64,000 nucleotides of DNA from contig NZ_JARXWB010000002.1 of the NCBI RefSeq assembly GCF_029892425.1, forward strand, positions 186,001 to 250,000. The letters run 5' to 3'. The notes beneath the pieces are model-generated. The model made no database searches. It saw only the letters and a list, made by a program, of their open reading frames with translations, and was not told the origin of the DNA. This stretch comes from Bradyrhizobium sp. BR13661 (lineage in GTDB: Bacteria > Pseudomonadota > Alphaproteobacteria > Rhizobiales > Xanthobacteraceae). Shown piece after piece: positions 9,569 through 17,425 of the stretch (its first letter is position 1; each line of letters opens with the position of its first letter). The position numbers and the translations under genes are program-made.

Positions 9569-10081
9569 TCAGCGCGTGCCCGGCTTGGCCGGTGCGCGGC
9601 GGCGATCGGCCGCCGGCTGATAGGCGACCCGCGAGTGCTGGGCGCAATAGGGAAGGCCGGACAGCGCCTTGCCGCCGCAGAAGAAGAAATCAGGGCTCGA
9701 GGGATCGCCGACCGGCCAGTGGCAGGTCGCCTCGTTCAGTTCGAGCAGCGAGAGCCGCTGGCTCATCGGCACGACGTTGTCGTAGGTCACGGGTTCAGCC
9801 TCGACCTCGACCTCGAAGGCCTGGGCCAGCGCGGTGTTGCCACGTGCGATCGGCCGGCTCACGCGCATCATATGCTGCACGGGACGCGCCTTGCGCGGCC
9901 GGGGAGCTGCCGAAGAGGGGCTCTTGGCGCGGCCGGACAGGCCGAGCCGGTGCACCTTGCCGATCACGGCGTTGCGGGTGACATTCCCAAGCTCGGCGGC
10001 GATCTGGCTGGCCGAAAGTCCGGCCTCCCAGAGCTTTTTCAGCTGCTCGACGCGATCATCCGACCAGGTCAAAACCGTCAT
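9569..10081 (-). CDS. gcrA: Cell-cycle transcription factor GcrA
   Basis: GcrA is an alphaproteobacterial sigma70 cofactor that activates promoters carrying CcrM-methylated GANTC sites. The 170-residue product has the diagnostic N-terminal helix-turn-helix (WSDDRVEQLKKLWEAGLSASQIAAELG, then TRNAVIGKVHRLGLSGR). After a basic Pro/Ala linker comes the C-terminal Cys/His-rich end: ATCHWPVGD, FFFCGGKALSGLPYCAQHSRVAYQP. The start at 10081 (MTVLTW) gives the canonical N-terminus and has AGGAAAGG upstream; an in-frame start 10 codons earlier is rejected. Six GANTC sites lie upstream. Confidence 0.95.
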   Translation of the reverse strand: MTVLTWSDDRVEQLKKLWEAGLSASQIAAELGNVTRNAVIGKVHRLGLSGRAKSPSSAAPRPRKARPVQHMMRVSRPIARGNTALAQAFEVEVEAEPVTYDNVVPMSQRLSLLELNEATCHWPVGDPSSPDFFFCGGKALSGLPYCAQHSRVAYQPAADRRRAPAKPGTR

Positions 10082-10403
10082 TGCACCCTTTCCTTCGCCG
10101 GCGCCTGCCATCTGTGGGGCCGCACGACGAATGCCTAAGCCTCGAAAAACCCGTGCCGCTAGAATCCCTTAAGGCTCGCCGGGCGCAATGAGACGCCCGA
10201 ACGTTTACGCCGGTACATGAGGACTCTTGGGATCAGAACCGCTGCACGAGATGTCGTATCTGACAATCCAAACGCTACAATATGGCGTGACTCGCGCGCA
10301 AGAGTCCGACGACTCGCTTCCACATGTTCCGTGGCGAAATTCCCGCAAAAACGCCACCGCAAGACTACGGATTCAGCATTTCGTGAGGCTTTCCGGGCGG
10401 CAT

Positions 10404-10433
10404 TGACACCCGTGGTGCCAAGCATAAGATAGT
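10404..10433 (+). promoter_or_regulatory. Candidate sigma70 promoter of argD
   Basis: A perfect TTGACA -35 lies at 10404-10409. Two weak -10 candidates follow: TAAGAT at 10425 (15-base spacing) and GATAGT at 10428 (18-base spacing), each matching four of six consensus bases. Transcription would start near 10437-10442, at the foot of the next hairpin. Confidence 0.45.
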
Positions 10434-10437
10434 AGCG

Positions 10438-10462
10438 CGTGCCGCCCTTAAAAGGCGGCACG
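10438..10462 (+). terminator. Hairpin with T-rich tail in the argD leader
   Basis: A perfect 9-base stem (CGTGCCGCC with GGCGGCACG) encloses the loop CTTAAAA and is followed by TTTCGTTTT. It resembles a weak intrinsic terminator but has no gene upstream on this strand. It is therefore either a leader attenuator or a 5' stabilising hairpin of the argD message. Confidence 0.45.
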
Positions 10463-10534
10463 TTTCGTTTTCCGGACCAATGATGCGCTGCGCAACGCAC
10501 GTTCAGGCCGTCCGAAACATCCAAAGAGACCGTC

Positions 10535-11737
10535 ATGACCAACAGCGCCGCGCCGCATTTGCTCCCCGTTTTCGCCAGGGCCGACATCGGTTTCGAGCGC
10601 GGTGAAGGCGTCTGGTTGATCGCAACCAATGGCGATCGCTATCTCGATTTCACCTCGGGCGTGGCGGTGAATGCGCTCGGCCATGCCCATCCCGCGCTGG
10701 TCAAGGCGCTGCAGGAGCAGGCCACCAAGTTGTGGCACATGTCGAACCTGTTCCAGAGCCCTGATGGCGAGAAGCTCGCTGCGCGTCTGTGCAACGAGAG
10801 CTTCGCCGACTTCGTATTCTTCTGCAATTCCGGCGCCGAAGCGCTGGAGGGCGTGATCAAGCTGGTCCGCCACCATCACTTCTCCAAGGGGCATCCGGAA
10901 CGCTACCGCATCATCACCTTCGAAGGCGCCTTCCACGGCCGCACGCTGGCGACGCTGGCCGCGACGGGATCGGCAAAATATCTCGAAGGTTTTGGTCCGC
11001 CGATGGACGGCTTCGACCAGATCCCGCATGGCGACATCGAGGCCGTGAAGAAGGCGATCGGTCCGCACACCGCCGGCATCCTGATCGAGCCGATCCAGGG
11101 CGAGGGCGGCGTGCGTCCGGCAACACCCGCCTTCCTGAGGGCGTTGCGTCAGCTCTGCGACGAGAAGGGCCTGCTGCTCGCCTTCGACGAAGTGCAGACC
11201 GGCATGGGCCGCACCGGCGACCTGTTTGCGCATCGCCGCACCGGCGTCACGCCCGACGTGATGTCGCTGGCGAAGGCGCTCGGCGGCGGCTTCCCGATCG
11301 GCGCCATCCTGGCGACCGCGGACGCAGCCGCCGGCATGGGCCCCGGCTCGCACGGCTCGACCTTCGGCGGCAACCCGCTGGCGATTGCGGCTGCGAACGC
11401 CGTGCTCGACGTCATGCTCGCGCCCGGCTTCTTCGACCACGTGCAGAGGATGTCGCTGCTTTTGAAGCAGAAGCTCGCTTCCGTGATCGACCGTCATCCC
11501 GATATCGTCAGCGAGATCCGCGGCGAAGGGCTGTTGGTCGGCGTCAAGGCCGTGGTGCCTTCCGGCGACCTGGTCGCGGCGCTCCGCAACGAAAAGCTGC
11601 TCACGGTCGGCGCCGGCGACAATGTCGTGCGTTTCCTGCCGCCCTTGATCGTCACTGAGGCCGAGATCGAGGATGGCGTCGCGCGGCTCGAGCGCGCCTG
11701 CACGGCGCTGTCAGGCAACAAGCGGGCAGCAAGCTGA
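10535..11737 (+). CDS. argD: Acetylornithine aminotransferase ArgD
   Basis: PLP enzyme of arginine synthesis that converts N-acetylglutamate semialdehyde to N-acetylornithine. The 400-residue class III aminotransferase shows [14 protein letters not shown], the [17 protein letters not shown] section, acidic [20 protein letters not shown], and the PLP lysine in [14 protein letters not shown]. The final pyridoxal-phosphate contact lies in [13 protein letters not shown]. Its stop TGA shares a base with the argF ATG, so the two genes are translationally coupled. argD-argF-hslO is a familiar order in Alphaproteobacteria. Confidence 0.93.
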   Translation: MTNSAAPHLLPVFARADIGFERGEGVWLIATNGDRYLDFTSGVAVNALGHAHPALVKALQEQATKLWHMSNLFQSPDGEKLAARLCNESFADFVFFCNSGAEALEGVIKLVRHHHFSKGHPERYRIITFEGAFHGRTLATLAATGSAKYLEGFGPPMDGFDQIPHGDIEAVKKAIGPHTAGILIEPIQGEGGVRPATPAFLRALRQLCDEKGLLLAFDEVQTGMGRTGDLFAHRRTGVTPDVMSLAKALGGGFPIGAILATADAAAGMGPGSHGSTFGGNPLAIAAANAVLDVMLAPGFFDHVQRMSLLLKQKLASVIDRHPDIVSEIRGEGLLVGVKAVVPSGDLVAALRNEKLLTVGAGDNVVRFLPPLIVTEAEIEDGVARLERACTALSGNKRAAS

Positions 11738-12660
11738 TGAGTAAGTCGCCTAAGCACTTCCTCGACATCAACGAGCTGCCGCTGTCGGAGCTCAAGAGCA
11801 TGCTCGCGGCGTCTTCCGCCATGAAGGCGAAGCAGAAGGCGCATCAGCCGGTGAGGCCCCTCGAAGGCAAGACGCTGGCGATGATCTTCGAGCGTCCGTC
11901 GACCCGCACGCGCGTGTCGTTCGATGTCGCCATGCGCCAGCTCGGCGGCGAGCCCATCATGCTCACCGGGGCCGAGATGCAGCTCGGTCGCGGCGAGACC
12001 ATCGCCGATACCGCGCGCGTGCTGTCGCGCTATGTCGATGCGATCATGATCCGCATCCTCAACCACGAGGCGCTGCTGGAGCTCGCGCAATACGCGACCG
12101 TGCCCGTCATCAACGGGCTCACCCGGCGCTCGCATCCGTGCCAGGTCATGGCTGATCTCATGACCTATGAAGAGCATCGCGGACCGATCGAAGGCCGGAC
12201 GGTGGCCTGGACCGGCGACGACAACAACGTGCTGGCGTCCTGGGCCCATGCCGCCGAGCGCTTCAAGTTCCAGCTCAATGTCGCGACGCCGCCGGAGCTT
12301 GCCCCGAAGAAGGTGATGCGCGACTGGATCAAGGCGACGGGCGCGCCGATCGTGCTCGGCACCGATCCGGAGGCTGCGGTGAAGGGCGCCGACTGCGTCG
12401 TCACCGATACCTGGGTGTCGATGGGCGACAAGGAGGGCGAGCACCGCCACAACGTGCTCAAGCCCTATCAGGTGAATTCGAAGCTGATGTCGCTGGCCAA
12501 GCCCGACGCGCTGTTCATGCATTGCCTGCCCGCCCATCGGGGCGAGGAGGTCACGGATGAGGTGATCGACGGGCCGCAATCGGTGGTGTTCGACGAGGCC
12601 GAAAACCGCCTGCACGCGCAGAAGGGCATTTTGGCCTGGTGTTTTGACGCGGTGAAGTAG
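11737..12660 (+). CDS. argF: Ornithine carbamoyltransferase ArgF
   Basis: Transfers the carbamoyl group to ornithine, giving citrulline in the cytoplasm. The 307-residue product has the carbamoyl-phosphate motif STRTRVSFD, the HPCQ motif ([14 protein letters not shown]), the ornithine-binding DTWVSMG section, and the catalytic Cys in [15 protein letters not shown]. Length is normal for the family. It starts on the last base of the argD stop codon. A class 1 palindromic repeat separates it from hslO. Confidence 0.95.
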   Translation: MSKSPKHFLDINELPLSELKSMLAASSAMKAKQKAHQPVRPLEGKTLAMIFERPSTRTRVSFDVAMRQLGGEPIMLTGAEMQLGRGETIADTARVLSRYVDAIMIRILNHEALLELAQYATVPVINGLTRRSHPCQVMADLMTYEEHRGPIEGRTVAWTGDDNNVLASWAHAAERFKFQLNVATPPELAPKKVMRDWIKATGAPIVLGTDPEAAVKGADCVVTDTWVSMGDKEGEHRHNVLKPYQVNSKLMSLAKPDALFMHCLPAHRGEEVTDEVIDGPQSVVFDEAENRLHAQKGILAWCFDAVK

Positions 12661-12672
12661 AGCTCGGAGTTT

Positions 12673-12799
12673 GGTGTCGTCCTGGCGAAGGCCAGGACCC
12701 ATTACCACCGAGCTTTATTTGGCGAAGATCGGCAATTGCCATCTCGCGCAGCGACTTCGCCCTGTGGTTATGGGTCCTGGCCTTCGCCAGGACGACACC
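12673..12799. repeat. Palindromic intergenic repeat, class 1
   Basis: Perfect 30-base inverted arms at 12673-12702 and 12770-12799 (GGTGTCGTCCTGGC ends) enclose a variable centre. It belongs to the same class as 9380-9503, with T/A substitutions matched on both arms, which indicates that pairing is conserved. It lies between argF and hslO. Confidence 0.85.
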
Positions 12800-12897
12800 G
12801 AATTTGCGGTATCGTATGTGATCAAAGCAGCGTTCGGTCACGTTGATCCGCGCCGCGCCCCCTTCCATTTTTCACCCCCGACCCCAGATAAAGCGCC

Positions 12898-13905
12898 ATG
12901 GTTTCCCAATCCCCTGACATGAAAACCGGGCCCGCAGGCCCGGTTCGCGCGCCTTCAGCGGTTCCGGTCGACGATGCCGTGCTGCCCTATGAGGTCGACG
13001 CGCTCGATGTGCGCGGCCGCCTGGTGCGGCTTGGCCCCGCGCTCGACGAGATCCTGACCAAGCACGATTATCCCGCTGCCGTCGGCAAGCTGCTCGGCGA
13101 GGCCATCGTGCTGACCACGTTGCTCGGCTCGGCGCTGAAATTCGAAGGCCGCTTCATCCTGCAGGCTCAGACCGATGGTCCGGTCTCGTTCCTGGTGGTG
13201 GATTATCAGGCGCCGGATCGCCTGCGCGCCTATGCGCGCTTTGACGCCGATCGGCTTGGCGATACCAAGGACTCCGGCACGTTGCTCGGCCGTGGCCATC
13301 TCGCCATGACCATCGACCAGGGCCCCGACATGAGCCGCTACCAGGGCCTGGTCGCGCTCGACGGCGGCAGCCTTGAAGATGCCGCCCACGAATATTTCCT
13401 GCGCTCCGAGCAGATCCCGACGCGCGTGCGCCTCGCGGTCGGCGAGGAGTGGCGCTCGAGCGACGGCGGCAAGCACCGCTGGCGCGCCGGCGGCATGCTG
13501 ATGCAATTCCTGCCGAAGGCGCCGGAGCGCGCGCGGCAGGCAGACTTGCATCCAGGCGACGCGCCCGAAGGCCTTGAGGTTCACAGCATTGCCGAAGACG
13601 ACGCCTGGGTCGAGGCGCGCTCGCTGATCGAGACGGTCGAAGACGTCGAGCTGATCGATCCCGATCTCTCCGGCGAGCGTCTGCTCTACCGTCTCTTCCA
13701 CGAGCGCGGTGTGCGCGTGTTCAATCCGCTCGTCCTGAAAGCGCAATGCTCCTGCTCGCGCGATGCAGTCGCCACGATGCTGAAGAGCTTTTCGCCGGAC
13801 GATCGCAGCGCGATGGTCAAGGACGACAAGGTGGTCGTGACCTGCGAGTTCTGCTCCTCGGTGTACGAGTTCACGCCTGAAGAAGCGGGCGTCGAAGACG
13901 CGTAA
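12898..13905 (+). CDS. hslO: Redox-regulated chaperone Hsp33 (HslO)
   Basis: Hsp33 is a cytosolic holdase activated by oxidation of a zinc-bound Cys4 centre. The 335-residue product keeps all four cysteines near the C-terminus: CSC at 284/286 and CEFC at 316/319. The N-terminal substrate-binding domain has the section GEAIVLTTLLGSALKFEGRFILQAQTDGPV. The first 25 residues, rich in Ala and Pro, extend beyond the usual start. A later in-frame start is possible, but no better ribosome-binding site was found. Confidence 0.93.
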   Translation: MVSQSPDMKTGPAGPVRAPSAVPVDDAVLPYEVDALDVRGRLVRLGPALDEILTKHDYPAAVGKLLGEAIVLTTLLGSALKFEGRFILQAQTDGPVSFLVVDYQAPDRLRAYARFDADRLGDTKDSGTLLGRGHLAMTIDQGPDMSRYQGLVALDGGSLEDAAHEYFLRSEQIPTRVRLAVGEEWRSSDGGKHRWRAGGMLMQFLPKAPERARQADLHPGDAPEGLEVHSIAEDDAWVEARSLIETVEDVELIDPDLSGERLLYRLFHERGVRVFNPLVLKAQCSCSRDAVATMLKSFSPDDRSAMVKDDKVVVTCEFCSSVYEFTPEEAGVEDA

Positions 13906-13974
13906 GACGCTCTAAATCGACGTTGCGAGCGCAGCGGCCGGGACCTGTGTCGCGGCTTGTCAATCCGCGCAGCT

Positions 13975-14560
13975 AAAAATATTCCACTTTACCGAAATTC
14001 GGAAATAGCGTATGTTTCGCCCATCCCGGCTCGATCTTGAGGGGCGATCGTACGTCGTCACGTTCGCGAGCCGGGCTTGCGGTGGACGCGGCAGCGTCGG
14101 CACGAGAGGTGCGGGCAGGGCGGGTAGTCCCTGTGAGTCCGAAACCGCGTGTGGATGAACGGCGCTGTGAAGTTCGTCTTGCCAACATTTTTCCGCAACG
14201 TCGACAGCGCGGGAAAACCCTGTGGCATGAGGCGAACGCGCGTACGGCAAAACCGTGTGGTCCTGGCCGTCGTCGCTACGGTCAAGCCTGTCGCGGAGGT
14301 GCAGGGAGCCCAACCGGGTGAAGTGCATCGTCAATTCGCGGGGCGAGGGAGGCCAGAAGGAATTCGGCTCCCGGGAGAGCACGGCATAAGCCGTCAACCC
14401 ATCGCGCAGGGAAGGCCGAGTGTTTGGCCACACCTGTATGCTGCTGTGCGGTTTTCCTGCGCTACATTTTCGCGCAGCAGACCGCGGGTGCGAGGTCAGC
14501 ACCCGGTCTTCCCTGCGCCCTCCTGATTGAGAGGGTGGAGAGATGAAGCAAAGCTCGGGC
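13975..14560. repeat. Long structured intergenic repeat (possible noncoding RNA)
   Basis: Most of the 865-base gap between hslO and apaG is filled by this sequence. A minus-strand frame is open through it (13960-14739), but its product is low-complexity and matches no domain I know. Between 14404 and 14535 the plus strand folds into several nested helices (see the next entry). My unverified recollection is that closely similar sequence occurs at many intergenic loci in Bradyrhizobium and relatives. The ends given are approximate. Confidence 0.5.
14404..14535 (+). ncRNA. Candidate structured RNA domain with long-range stem
   Basis: An 11-base perfect long-range stem pairs 14404-14414 (GCGCAGGGAAG) with 14508-14518. 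Inside it are a GGCC hairpin (14414-14417 with 14426-14429) and a 10-base stem pairing 14441-14450 with 14471-14480. A bulged hairpin at 14480-14508 (GGGTGC with GCACCC) follows. A CCCTC/GAGGG hairpin lies just outside (14518-14535). The 10-base stem contains one G-U pair (U14447, G14474) that only forms in plus-strand RNA, favouring that orientation. Expression is unknown. Confidence 0.4.
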
Positions 14561-14640
14561 GAGATAAGCCGCGAGGGCGAGAAGGTGTGTCTGCGATTTG
14601 AAATGTTGGTCTTAAGAGTGACGTCGTCACCAAGAACTCC

Positions 14641-14718
14641 GTCATTGCGAGCGCAGCGAAGCAATCCAGAATCTCTCCGCGGATGCAGACTGGATTGCTT
14701 CGCTGCGCTCGCAATGAC
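14641..14718. repeat. Perfect 28-base inverted repeat (class 2 palindrome)
   Basis: Arms 14641-14668 and 14691-14718 are identical inverted copies (outer ends GTCATTGCGAGC) around a 22-base centre. It is a MITE-like or REP-like unit without coding capacity, placed between the structured repeat and the end of apaG. As RNA it would form a very stable hairpin. Confidence 0.85.
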
Positions 14719-14770
14719 GATGTGGAGAGGAGGTGCCACATCCTACGGCACCTACGCTCGGGGCATCCCC

Positions 14771-15163
14771 CTAATTCAACACCCGCTTGTTGTCCGGGCT
14801 ATCCAGCGAGAATGTCGGCACGTCGATCTCGAAGCGTTCGCCGGTTTCGCTGACCATCTGGTAACGGCCGGTCATGAAGCCCGACGCGGTCGAGAGCGGC
14901 ACGCCCGAGGTGTATTCGAAGCGTTCGCCCGGGGCGAGGGTCGGCTGCTTGCCAATGACGCCTTCGCCCTTGACCACCTGCTGTCGCCCGGTGGCGTCGG
15001 TGATGATCCAGTGCCGGGTCTTGAGCTGCACGGTCTCGTCGCCGGAATTGGTGATGACGATGGTGTAGGACCAGAAATAGCGCGACCGGTCGGCCGACGA
15101 CTCTTCCGGAACAAAGTTCGGCACGACAGTCACTTCGATGTGGCGGGTCACGGCGCGGTACAT
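14771..15163 (-). CDS. apaG: ApaG family protein (DUF525, Co2+/Mg2+ efflux-associated)
   Basis: ApaG is a small fibronectin-III-like beta-sandwich protein of unclear biochemical role. The 130-residue product is the normal length and shows the family core RSRYFWSYTIVITNSGDETVQLKTRHWIITDATG, then VVKGEGVIGKQPTLAPGERFEYTSG and a C-terminal FSLDSPD. The start at 15163 (MYRAVTRHIEV) matches the usual N-terminus. ATGs at 15172 and 15175 are possible alternatives, and the longer frame upstream is not conserved-looking. It is divergent from opgC. Confidence 0.9.
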   Translation of the reverse strand: MYRAVTRHIEVTVVPNFVPEESSADRSRYFWSYTIVITNSGDETVQLKTRHWIITDATGRQQVVKGEGVIGKQPTLAPGERFEYTSGVPLSTASGFMTGRYQMVSETGERFEIDVPTFSLDSPDNKRVLN

Positions 15164-15356
15164 GGCTGCCATCATAACGAAAACTCTGCCGGGAACCAAA
15201 CGCCGCAGGCGGCCTCCGGCGCCTTTTGGCGACATCGTCCCGCCAGAATTCACGAAGAAGTAGACCCCAATTGTGATCCGGCGCGCTTTGCGAGGCGGCG
15301 ACCGGACCGGTACACTCCTTTGAACGCCGCGATTTGCGGAAGGGTTTTGGGCCCCA

Positions 15357-16643
15357 ATGAGCATTGCCGATCAAGTGACGGGATCGACGATCGCGGGAAC
15401 CGCAGGCGCCAATCCTGTTGGTGCCAATCCTCTTGCTGCGAAGCCCGCGGAAGCCAGGCCGCGCGTTGCCGCGCCGGCCATCACGCTGCCCGCCATCGGC
15501 GAGCGCGAGCTCAGGCTCGATTTGTTCCGCGGCCTTGCCCTGTGGCTGATCTTCATCGACCATCTGCCGCCGAACCTGCTGACCTGGTTCACCATCCGCA
15601 ATTACGGCTTCAGCGACGCCACCGAGATCTTCATCTTCATCTCCGGCTACACCGCTGCCTTCGTCTACGGCCGCGCGATGCTGGAAAACGGCTTCGTCGT
15701 CGCCACCGCGCGCATCCTGCGCCGGGTCTGGCAGATCTATGTCGCCCATGTCTTCCTGTTCACGATCTTCCTTGCCGAGATCTCCTACGTCGCGACCAGC
15801 TTCGAGAACCCGCTCTACACCGAAGAGATGGGCATCATGGATTTCCTCAAGCAGCCCGACGTCACCATCGTGCAGGCGCTGCTCTTGCGTTTCCGTCCCG
15901 TCAACATGGACGTGCTGCCGCTCTACATTGTCTTGATGCTGGCGCTGCCGCTGATCCTGTGGTCGATGAAATGGAAGCCCGACGTCACGCTCGCGCTGTC
16001 GGCACTGCTCTATGCGGCAACCTGGGAATTCGACCTCTACTTCTCGGCCTATCCGAACGGCTTCTGGGCGTTCAATCCGCTGGCCTGGCAGTTGCTGTTC
16101 GTGTTCGGGGCATGGTGCGCGCTCGGAGGTGCGCGACGGATGTCGCGCATTCTGGCCTCACCGGTGACGATGTGGATCTCGATCGCCTATCTCGTCGCAG
16201 CATTCTACGTAACGCTGACCTGGTACGTGCCGCAGCTCGGCCATCTCATGCCGAAGAACCTCGAGCAGTGGATGTATCCGATCGACAAGACCGATCTCGA
16301 CGTGCTGCGCTTCACGCATTTCCTGGCGCTGTCAGCGCTCACCGTGCGCTTCCTGCCGCGGGAGTGGCCGGGCCTGAAATCGCCGTGGTTGCGCCCGCTG
16401 ATCCTGTGCGGCCAGCACTCGCTGGAGATCTTCTGCCTCGGTGTCTTCCTGGCCTTCGCCGGCCACTTCATCCTGGCCGAGGTCGCGAGCGGCCCGGCTA
16501 TGCATGCGCTGATTAGTCTCTCCGGAATCCTGATCATGTGGGCGATGGCGTGGTTGATTTCGTGGTACAAGCGCGTAGCTGACAAGAGCGGTGCGAAGAC
16601 CAAAAACGCCGTCGGCAACGCCGATCTGGCGGGAGGGGGCTGA
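15357..16643 (+). CDS. opgC: OpgC-domain membrane acyltransferase
   Basis: OpgC-type proteins transfer succinyl or other acyl groups onto osmoregulated periplasmic glucans across the inner membrane. The 428-residue product has a 45-residue Ala/Pro-rich cytoplasmic lead with a short duplication (ANPVGANPLAA), then about ten membrane segments. The family signature ERELRLDLFRGLALWLIFIDHLPPN contains the conserved acyltransferase Arg and His. FISGYTAAFVYGRAM and CGQHSLEIFCLGVF are also typical. Its stop overlaps the next start by one base, tying it to two periplasmic SGNH proteins. The acyl group and acceptor are not readable here. Confidence 0.85.
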   Translation: MSIADQVTGSTIAGTAGANPVGANPLAAKPAEARPRVAAPAITLPAIGERELRLDLFRGLALWLIFIDHLPPNLLTWFTIRNYGFSDATEIFIFISGYTAAFVYGRAMLENGFVVATARILRRVWQIYVAHVFLFTIFLAEISYVATSFENPLYTEEMGIMDFLKQPDVTIVQALLLRFRPVNMDVLPLYIVLMLALPLILWSMKWKPDVTLALSALLYAATWEFDLYFSAYPNGFWAFNPLAWQLLFVFGAWCALGGARRMSRILASPVTMWISIAYLVAAFYVTLTWYVPQLGHLMPKNLEQWMYPIDKTDLDVLRFTHFLALSALTVRFLPREWPGLKSPWLRPLILCGQHSLEIFCLGVFLAFAGHFILAEVASGPAMHALISLSGILIMWAMAWLISWYKRVADKSGAKTKNAVGNADLAGGG

Positions 16644-17413
16644 TGAAGGTCAAGGTTCTCCTGGGCCTGACCCTGCTGTGCGGGTACCTCGCCGCGCCTT
16701 CGGCGCGTGCGGACGATGCTGTGCCCGCCGCTCCTGCAGCCTGCGAATTGCCGCCTTACCTGCTCGCCACCGACAGCCAGCTCCACAAGGTCGCCGACGT
16801 CGTGACCGCAGGCAAACCGCTCGAGATTCTGGTCATCGGCAGCCGCTCCACCACCATTCCGTCCTCGGAGGACAGCTCCTATCCGGCGCGCATGCAGGCC
16901 ATCCTGAAGGAGAAGCTGCCGCCTGCGGAGGTGGTGCACGTATCCGTAGAATTACAGAGCAAGAAGACGGCCGAGGAAGCTGCGGGGACCTTCGTTAAGC
17001 TGATGGAAGCAAAAACACCTACTTTGGTCATCTGGCAGACGGGAACGGTCGATGCTATCCGATCGATCGATCCCGATGATTTTCGCAGCGCCGTGACCGA
17101 TGGGGTCGCTGCGTTGCAAAATGCAGGGGCTGACGTCGTCTTGATGAATTTGCAGTACAGCCCGCGTACCGAATCCATGATCTCGGCACCGCCCTATCTC
17201 GACAATTTGCGGGTGGTGGCGCAGGAGCACGATGTCCCGCTGTTCGACCGTTTTGCGATCATGCGGCAGTGGAATGATCAGGGTCAGTTCGACCTGTTCA
17301 GCCCCTCCCGGGGCCTTGAGCTGGCGAAGCAGGTCCATGATTGCCTTGGCCGGGCGTTGGCACAGTTTGTGATCGACGCTGCCCATCTGGGACCGGCCCA
17401 GCAGCAGAATTGA
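16643..17413 (+). CDS. SGNH-fold periplasmic protein lacking the catalytic residues
   Basis: The 256-residue product has a signal peptide (residues 1-22, cleavage near ARA) and the fold of the SGNH/GDSL family. It aligns well with the downstream gene: VIGSRSTT against AFGSSSTS, VIWQTGT against VIWQVGT, MNLQYSPR against VDPQYSPR. Against that paralogue the nucleophile Ser is Arg68, the block III Asn is Val136, and the DxxH block is replaced by FSPSRG. It is therefore probably not an active esterase. It overlaps opgC by one base and precedes the intact paralogue by 12 bases, suggesting a joint role in glucan or envelope modification. Confidence 0.75.
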   Translation: MKVKVLLGLTLLCGYLAAPSARADDAVPAAPAACELPPYLLATDSQLHKVADVVTAGKPLEILVIGSRSTTIPSSEDSSYPARMQAILKEKLPPAEVVHVSVELQSKKTAEEAAGTFVKLMEAKTPTLVIWQTGTVDAIRSIDPDDFRSAVTDGVAALQNAGADVVLMNLQYSPRTESMISAPPYLDNLRVVAQEHDVPLFDRFAIMRQWNDQGQFDLFSPSRGLELAKQVHDCLGRALAQFVIDAAHLGPAQQQN

Positions 17414-17425
17414 GGTCTAGCGTTA

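Larger units (their letters stand above)
10082..10534. promoter_or_regulatory. Divergent gcrA/argD control region rich in GANTC sites
   Basis: This 453-base gap separates divergent gcrA and argD. It holds six GANTC (CcrM methylation) sites, starting at 10162, 10222, 10289, 10302, 10311 and 10370. No protein gene is convincing here. A class of promoters regulated by DNA adenine methylation and GcrA is established in Alphaproteobacteria; the assignment to gcrA itself is inferred from site density. No CtrA-type TTAA-N7-TTAA pair was found. Confidence 0.6.

Noticed and set aside
10217-10432. 71-codon plus-strand frame upstream of argD
   Set aside because: No ribosome-binding site, biased composition, and it ends at the argD promoter; the GANTC-rich control region explains the sequence better.
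13960-14739. Minus-strand open frame of 259 codons between hslO and apaG
   Set aside because: It runs through a structured repeat and a perfect palindrome, has low-complexity Arg/Ser/Pro-rich product, no domain and no ribosome-binding site. I treat it as noncoding.
14543-16516. Plus-strand open frame of 657 codons across apaG and opgC
   Set aside because: It spans the antisense of apaG and the wrong frame of opgC; the product is compositionally biased and without domains.
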